From positions 310,001 to 374,000 of the forward strand of contig VTFK01000304.1 of assembly GCA_009617715.1 (NCBI GenBank): a DNA stretch of 64,000 nucleotides, given 5' to 3'. The DNA is from Plectrocnemia conspersa. Lineage: Eukaryota; Arthropoda; Insecta; Trichoptera; Polycentropodidae. Every line of letters starts with the position of its first letter. The stretch's first letter is position 1. This document shows positions 60,950 to 64,000 of this stretch, one piece after another. The notes beneath the pieces were generated by a model. It made no database searches. It had not been told where the DNA came from and saw only the letters and a program-made list of their open reading frames with translations. The position numbers and the translations under genes are program-made.

Positions 60950-61520
60950 GACTTGGGGATGTTGATATGTGGAGGTTGTCGCCTCCACCCCCTACAGAAA
61001 ATTCATTACCCCCCATTCCCCATTAAGCGCCTTGCCCCCCGATCCGGCCCCGATGTCCCTTGCTCCTTGCGTAAAGTAAAATAAGAAGTTTCTCCTTCTC
61101 TCCGCGATGGATCATAGATTTTTATGCGTGTTTGTTACTACTACCGCTTCGTGGAAATTAAACCCTATTTGCATGCCCTACCTGATGCGCACATCAAATA
61201 ATTCCTCCCCATGTTTTTTTTCTGCCTTCTTCGTCTACTTCCACTCGGGAGTTTGATTACACCGCAGACTCTTTTATTTCGCTCCAACTTCGGACGAAGC
61301 ACTAATATTTTATACGTTCAATTTGTTCAAAGATTTTCCAGTGAAAAACTTGCGTACGGTATAGATGCAAATCGCATCCATTTTTTCCGATCTTGTAATG
61401 AAAAGTATTAGGAAAAGTTTTTTGCTTTTTGACGTTTTGGCAAAGTCGCGTTTGATGCGGGGTGAGTTTTATTGAAAGTCGGGAGCTTAACTGTTACAGT
61501 TATTGGTTTTGTAAATATAA
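60950..61520. other. GC-rich patch, candidate regulatory element
   Basis: C-rich and CpG-containing: CGCCTCCACCCCCTACAG near 60980, GCCCCCCGATCCGGCCCCG near 61033 and ACGTCGCGACGAGC near 61525. A 66-codon plus frame at 61211-61411 and a 62-codon minus frame at 60828-61016 are unrecognised. Confidence 0.45.
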
Positions 61521-62269
61521 CTGAACGTCGCGACGAGCTTCGATTAATAATCGTTTTTTTAATACAATGAATAAATAGTTTATTATTATACTAGCAATAA
61601 TAAGTAAATAAATTTATGACTTTGAATACAGAATATAAAATAAGCAATCATTATATTTTTAATTTAATTTTATATTATATATATGTTATTGAACTCCTCA
61701 GTGAGGTTTTTAAATTTGTCTGTGATCAGTGATCACACATATCCATGATGTAAATTTATTTTTATGGCACGATTGGGTTGATCGTAAAAATGGCTTCTTA
61801 AGTACAAACGAATGTTTTTTTGGAGACAAAAGTCATTGTTTTAATCCGAGGCCCTTAATATTTATTACCCCTCGTAAATAAGCCCATCGACGTTAACAGT
61901 GAATTTTTAGTTTTATTAACGAATCGCATGTAGTTCGGTAAATGGAGAATGAATCGAATTTAATAGCATGTATGCTTCTGATTTTTAAAGTAGGGTCTTT
62001 AAAATTATAAGATTTATTTCATACAAAAATAATTAAATATTTATATAGCAAAAATATGATCCAATAAATTTATAAAATTTATACAATATTATCTGAATAA
62101 GTGAAAGCTTTCCAACAATAATGTAATTAATCATATAATAAGTTCTCGTTCACCCTCAAAGACACTGATTGCTTTTAAACTAGGTATTAGGGTAAATTGG
62201 ACGAGGTACATTCCTTTAAAATCAAATAAAATATCCATTTCGCAATGGAATATCTTTGAGAATTCGCAC
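61521..62269. other. AT-rich tract with short palindrome and small complex block
   Basis: AT-rich. Holds the palindrome TGTGATCAGTGATCACA (61721-61737) and a small complex block at 61850-61950 (CCTCGTAAATAAGCCCATCG, GACGTTAACAGTG). Otherwise nothing. Confidence 0.55.
61721..61737. repeat. Palindrome, two 8-bp arms around one base
   Basis: TGTGATCA-G-TGATCACA. It could be a dimeric protein-binding site, given its position in moderately complex DNA. Confidence 0.85.
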
Positions 62270-62600
62270 ACTTAAAGTCGTCAGGGGTGGGTGGAAGACA
62301 TAGGTGGGCTGCTTTTCGGGGGTGGCCGTCATATCTGGCGGATTTTAATTTGAGGCCGGCCTGACGTCAACATTTCCATACACCCCGGATCTCCACCCTG
62401 ATCTTAGCCACCCCCCGGCAAGAGGGCTTCGTTCGCCTCCCCTTTACTCACTCGCTTCGAAGATATATCCCGAGATCAGCGGTGGTTTTTAAATTCATTA
62501 GCATTTTTTTGTCATTTATTCGCCACGTGTGACTTATTTTTTTATTAATATACCTCGAGACAATGTCTCTTTTTGTCTCACGTGTGATATTTTATGGTTA
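62270..62600. other. GC-rich patch with CRE and duplicated E-box
   Basis: G-rich start (CAGGGGTGGGTGG), then the palindrome AGGCCGGCCT (62353-62362) running directly into the CRE TGACGTCA (62362-62369). CACGTGTGA occurs twice (62524-62532 and 62579-62587) and GAGACAATGTCTC (62557-62569) is a palindrome between them. AGGCCGGCCT also occurs in the 26.5-27.3 kb patch, again with a CRE. The LINE relic begins at its right edge. Confidence 0.5.
62362..62369. promoter_or_regulatory. CRE palindrome TGACGTCA
   Basis: Exact CREB/ATF-type consensus, overlapping the end of the palindrome AGGCCGGCCT. Confidence 0.5.
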
Positions 62601-63135
62601 TTAAAGGTGAGCCTGTTTTAGCTGTAATATCGCAAAATAGTTTGCTCGGGCCGTTCTACTTTATCATATACACATATTCAAATGACACTACTATTTAAAA
62701 AAATATTGATCTAGCATTATACGCTGAAGACATTCATTACTATTTAGCTCTTACGGTCTTAATATCTAATTTGAACATATAAAATAAAGTAACAAAAATC
62801 TGAAACAATAGTTTTTAATAAACATATTGCGAAGCTCAAATCTAAAAGGTATGCTGTCATTGCGGCCTTAAAACCGATATTTAGCAGAAGAAGCGCATTT
62901 AAATAAAAAAAAATTCTCAACTCTAAATTATTTCAAATAAAGCGACTAAGATACTATGTAACACGCCTTTTATACTGACCGCAATTATAAACAAACTTGT
63001 CTCCAGAATCAATGACTATGACAAGATCAATTTTAAATAAAGCTGCTGAAATTCATCGACTAATTAAAATTTGATAAACCTATAATGTCAATTCAAAGCA
63101 GCAAGAATTTTATAAAAAAAGAGTGAAAAGCTATA
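62588..63135 (+). pseudogene. LINE (jockey-like) reverse-transcriptase relic
   Basis: In one plus-strand frame, 62588 onward gives a run ending SQNSLLGPFYFIIYTYSND, the non-LTR motif around (VP)QGSxLGPLLFxIYxND. After one stop comes DLALYAEDIHYYLA at 62708, the catalytic box usually written L-x-Y-A-D-D, here with Glu in place of the first Asp. After a frameshift, KRYAVIAALKPIFSRRS (from about 62844) and EFYKKRVKS (63105-63131) match the region after the RT domain, where jockey-clade elements read ALYPLINRxS and FYERLxxH. Stops, frameshifts and the altered catalytic residue show it is dead. The 5-prime part (endonuclease) is absent, as usual for truncated LINEs; the far end is unclear. Confidence 0.75.
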
Positions 63136-63719
63136 TGTTGCTAATGATGAAGACTTTCAGCAAATTATATAAAAAATCGTTAAAATAAGGGTTTCAACTT
63201 GGATAAACTTTATTTATATTATATCATATTATTGAGACCATAAAAAACCATAACGCAGATCTTTTTAAATCACTATGCCAATTTCTATTGTAATAAATTT
63301 CTAAAGTTATCAATATCCAAATTTGATCAAAATATTGTTGTAAATTTAAATAAATTAGTAATACTTCATTAATAAATTAGTAATACTTCATCTGTTAAAA
63401 AATATTTTAATAAGCGTTTATTGCTGAATAAGCTTTAATTTTTATGCTATAAAGACTAAGAATTTACTATAAAAAATCATTTAAAAATGACTACGATAAT
63501 TTATAATTCAGTTTCAATGCAGTTTATTTATTTAACTTAATAGCTTTTCTGCCAACTTACTAAAGTTTTTATAAATCTTCATTGGCGTTAAAAATAAACA
63601 AATTATTGCAAAGCCAGTCCTGCTAAATAAAAAGTGCTATCTGTTGTCGTTGATGAACTCATTCTCTTCATTAAAAAATATATATGTATGTATGTTTAAT
63701 AAAGTATTATTACAGATCG
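63136..63719. other. AT-rich tract
   Basis: AT-rich sequence after the LINE relic with a 21-bp tandem repeat (63349-63391). No poly(A) tail was found that would fix the LINE end. Confidence 0.55.
63349..63391. repeat. Tandem repeat, 21 bp x 2
   Basis: AATAAATTAGTAATACTTCA plus T occurs at 63349-63369 and exactly again at 63371-63391. Confidence 0.9.
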
Positions 63720-64000
63720 ATCGCTAAAAACCAACATGTACATACAAACGACAAAACAAACACAAAAGCCGCGAAACGTCACAATTACATTACTCGTGCG
63801 AAACGTTCTGGTAAGAGTTGCGAGAGGACAATAAATTAAATTTGATTAATGAGTCGTCGCAGTGCTCCGGGAGAGCATGTTGTGTCTACTCGGCCGCCGC
63901 GCCTCCTACCCCGCATAATAATAATATGTAAAATGGAAAGAATGAACGAGAGAAGAAGAATGGCGGAAGAAGCGCCCGGCTCGACGGAGCAAGAGCGAGA
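63720..64000. other. GC-rich patch at the right edge
   Basis: Complexity and CpG rise toward the window end (GCGAAACGTCACAATTAC near 63772, CGGCCGCCGCGCCTCC near 63891). There is a homeodomain-type AATTAAATTTGATTAATGAG near 63834 and a YY1/PHO-like GAATGGCGGAAG near 63958. The patch is cut by the window edge, so a promoter or first exon just outside is possible. Confidence 0.45.
63849..64000 (+). CDS. Open frame running off the right edge (uncertain)
   Basis: An ATG at 63849, preceded in frame by TGA at 63843, opens a frame of 50 codons with no stop before the window ends. The translation is basic and then charged (it ends MAEEAPGSTEQER), with no recognised domain. A second in-frame ATG lies at 63933. 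GC-rich DNA gives such frames by chance and no clear promoter or splice site was identified, so it may be regulatory sequence. It is recorded because it is incomplete and only the flanking sequence can decide. Confidence 0.15.
   Translation, partial: MSRRSAPGEHVVSTRPPRLLPRIIIICKMERMNERRRMAEEAPGSTEQER

Overview
The window looks like nuclear DNA from an animal, most likely an insect. I judge this from the strongly AT-rich background, the absence of bacterial-style gene packing, and three kinds of decayed animal transposons: mariner transposase fragments, a jockey-like (LINE) reverse-transcriptase fragment, and a family of short repeats with a tRNA-like head. Species and chromosome cannot be named from the sequence alone.

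I find no intact protein-coding gene. The longest open frames (144 and 135 codons) lie inside GC-rich patches where stop codons are rare, and none matches a protein family I recognise. One frame of 50 codons at the right edge runs off the window and could be the start of something real, but it is weakly supported. The only recognisable protein homology is transposon debris. No rRNA, functional tRNA, known miRNA or CRISPR array was seen.

The most striking feature is the layout: roughly thirty short GC- and CpG-rich patches (about 0.1 to 0.8 kb) are scattered every 1 to 4 kb through AT-rich DNA. Many patches carry GAGA runs, E-boxes (CACGTG), full CRE palindromes (TGACGTCA), PHO/YY1-like ATGGCG or GCCATTA sites, homeodomain sites and G-quadruplex motifs. 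This is what one expects from a regulatory desert or a very large intron of a developmental gene, with the patches being candidate enhancers, silencers or insulators. That reading is inference; conservation or chromatin data would settle it.

Between the patches the AT-rich DNA holds repeats. There is a cluster of minus-strand mariner relics at 38.6-40.8 kb and another at 48.8 kb; a LINE relic at 62.6-63.1 kb; at least seven copies or heads of a tRNA-like SINE family (5.6, 11.1, 28.0, 31.4, 39.9, 47.1 and 55.2 kb); a diverged two- to three-unit tandem duplication at 17.5-18.6 kb; an exact 75-bp direct duplication at 27.7 kb; and several near-perfect hairpins or palindromes with 11- to 24-bp arms. 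I found no previously undescribed gene system. The best leads are the patch archipelago, the repeat families and the strong palindromes.
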